Assembly: GCF_029269835.1 (NCBI RefSeq)
Contig: NZ_JARJBB010000001.1
Span: forward strand, 372,001 to 436,000
Length of the DNA: 64,000 nucleotides
Direction: 5' to 3'
DNA from: Streptomyces tropicalis
GTDB lineage: Bacteria; Actinomycetota; Actinomycetes; Streptomycetales; Streptomycetaceae
In this document: positions 63,620 to 64,000 of the stretch, piece by piece
Layout: the number at the start of each line of letters is the position of its first letter
How positions within the stretch are numbered: the first letter of the stretch is position 1
Made by a program: the position numbers and the translations under genes
Notes under the pieces: generated by a model
Told to the model about the DNA's origin: nothing
Databases searched by the model: none
The model's input: the letters and a program-made list of their open reading frames with translations, nothing else

Positions 63620-64000
63620 TCAGCCCCCGGAGGTGTCCAGCTCGGCGTCCTCCGAGACACCGGCGCAGTCGTACGGGTCCTTCAGCCAGCCGTCCGGGAG
63701 GACCACCCGGTTGTTGCCGGAGGTGCGGCCGCGGGGGCCGTCGGCGCCGGCGGGCCAGGCCTGGTCGAGGTCCAGCTCGTCCAGCCCGGCGCGCAGCTCC
63801 TGCAGCGAGGAGGTGATCGCGAGGCGCTTGCGCATCTCGGAGCCGACCGCGAAGCCCTTCAGGTACCAGGCGACGTGCTTGCGGAAGTCGATCACGCCGC
63901 GCGCCTCGTCGCCGATCCACTCGCCGAGCAGCGTGGCGTGGCGGACCATGACGTCGGCGACCTGGCGCAGGGCCGGACGGGCGATGTCGCCGGTGCGTCC
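63620..64000 (-). CDS. dusB: tRNA-dihydrouridine synthase, 3' part (partial)
   Basis: Only the C-terminal ~126 residues are inside the window; the gene continues past the right edge. Visible blocks include TGDIARPALRQVADVMVRHA, IGDEARGVIDFRKHVAWYLK and GFAVGSEMRKRLAITSSLQE, typical of the helical RNA-binding C-terminal domain of actinobacterial DusB. The protein reduces specific uridines in tRNA with FMN and NADPH. Confidence 0.9.
   Translation of the reverse strand, partial: GRTGDIARPALRQVADVMVRHATLLGEWIGDEARGVIDFRKHVAWYLKGFAVGSEMRKRLAITSSLQELRAGLDELDLDQAWPAGADGPRGRTSGNNRVVLPDGWLKDPYDCAGVSEDAELDTSGG

Overview
The window is GC-rich chromosomal DNA from a Streptomyces-like actinomycete. Signs of this are the extreme G/C bias at third codon positions, a DUF5753 helix-turn-helix regulator with its DUF397 partner, a group-2 HrdA-like sigma factor next to dnaG, a class F sortase, GTG and TTG starts, and one rare TTA (bldA-type) codon. 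From memory the gene order resembles the S. coelicolor SCO24xx core region, but shortened. I could not check this. No secondary-metabolite cluster, prophage, IS element or CRISPR array was seen.

Layout. 0-13 kb: secreted or membrane proteins (SGNH lipoprotein, pyroglutamyl-peptidase-like protein, EI24 protein, serine-hydrolase fold, S1-type protease), a divergent MarR/oxidoreductase pair with two palindromic operators, and a PLP enzyme with a long proline-rich tail. This stretch also holds remnants of galM and a sugar ABC permease. 13-25 kb: HATPase, DUF5753/DUF397 pair, tandem paralogous exported proteins, DUF4360 protein, a large GH35 enzyme, an ImmA-like metalloprotein, decayed IclR and SMP-30 genes, and a PucR regulator. 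25-32 kb: an ATP-grasp ligase, an acyl-CoA synthetase coupled to a fused acyl-CoA carboxyltransferase, and a CU044_2847-type protein beside an Mbl-like actin. 32.8-33.3 kb: three tRNAs on the minus strand.

33-47 kb: sugar-kinase-like protein, a heterodimeric ABC exporter, then the housekeeping minus-strand block dgt, FAD reductase, dnaG, hrdA. 47-50.7 kb: M4 metalloprotease and a sortase with a small wall/membrane protein. 50.7-52.1 kb: an island-like patch bounded by an imperfect 60-bp direct repeat, with a 3' tRNA fragment and a P-loop kinase. 52-64 kb: ppdK, a ROK regulator, two coupled glycogen/oligosaccharide enzymes, an LTA-synthase-like sulfatase-fold protein and the end of dusB.

Two themes stand out. 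First, carbohydrate-catabolic genes are eroding: galM with an in-frame internal deletion, a truncated and frameshifted sugar permease, a frameshifted IclR plus SMP-30, and a GH35 enzyme whose acid/base Glu reads Ala. Several other enzyme folds nearby also lack textbook catalytic residues. Second, short tandem repeats cluster at 55.3-61.8 kb, inside or next to the ROK, MGH and sulfatase genes.
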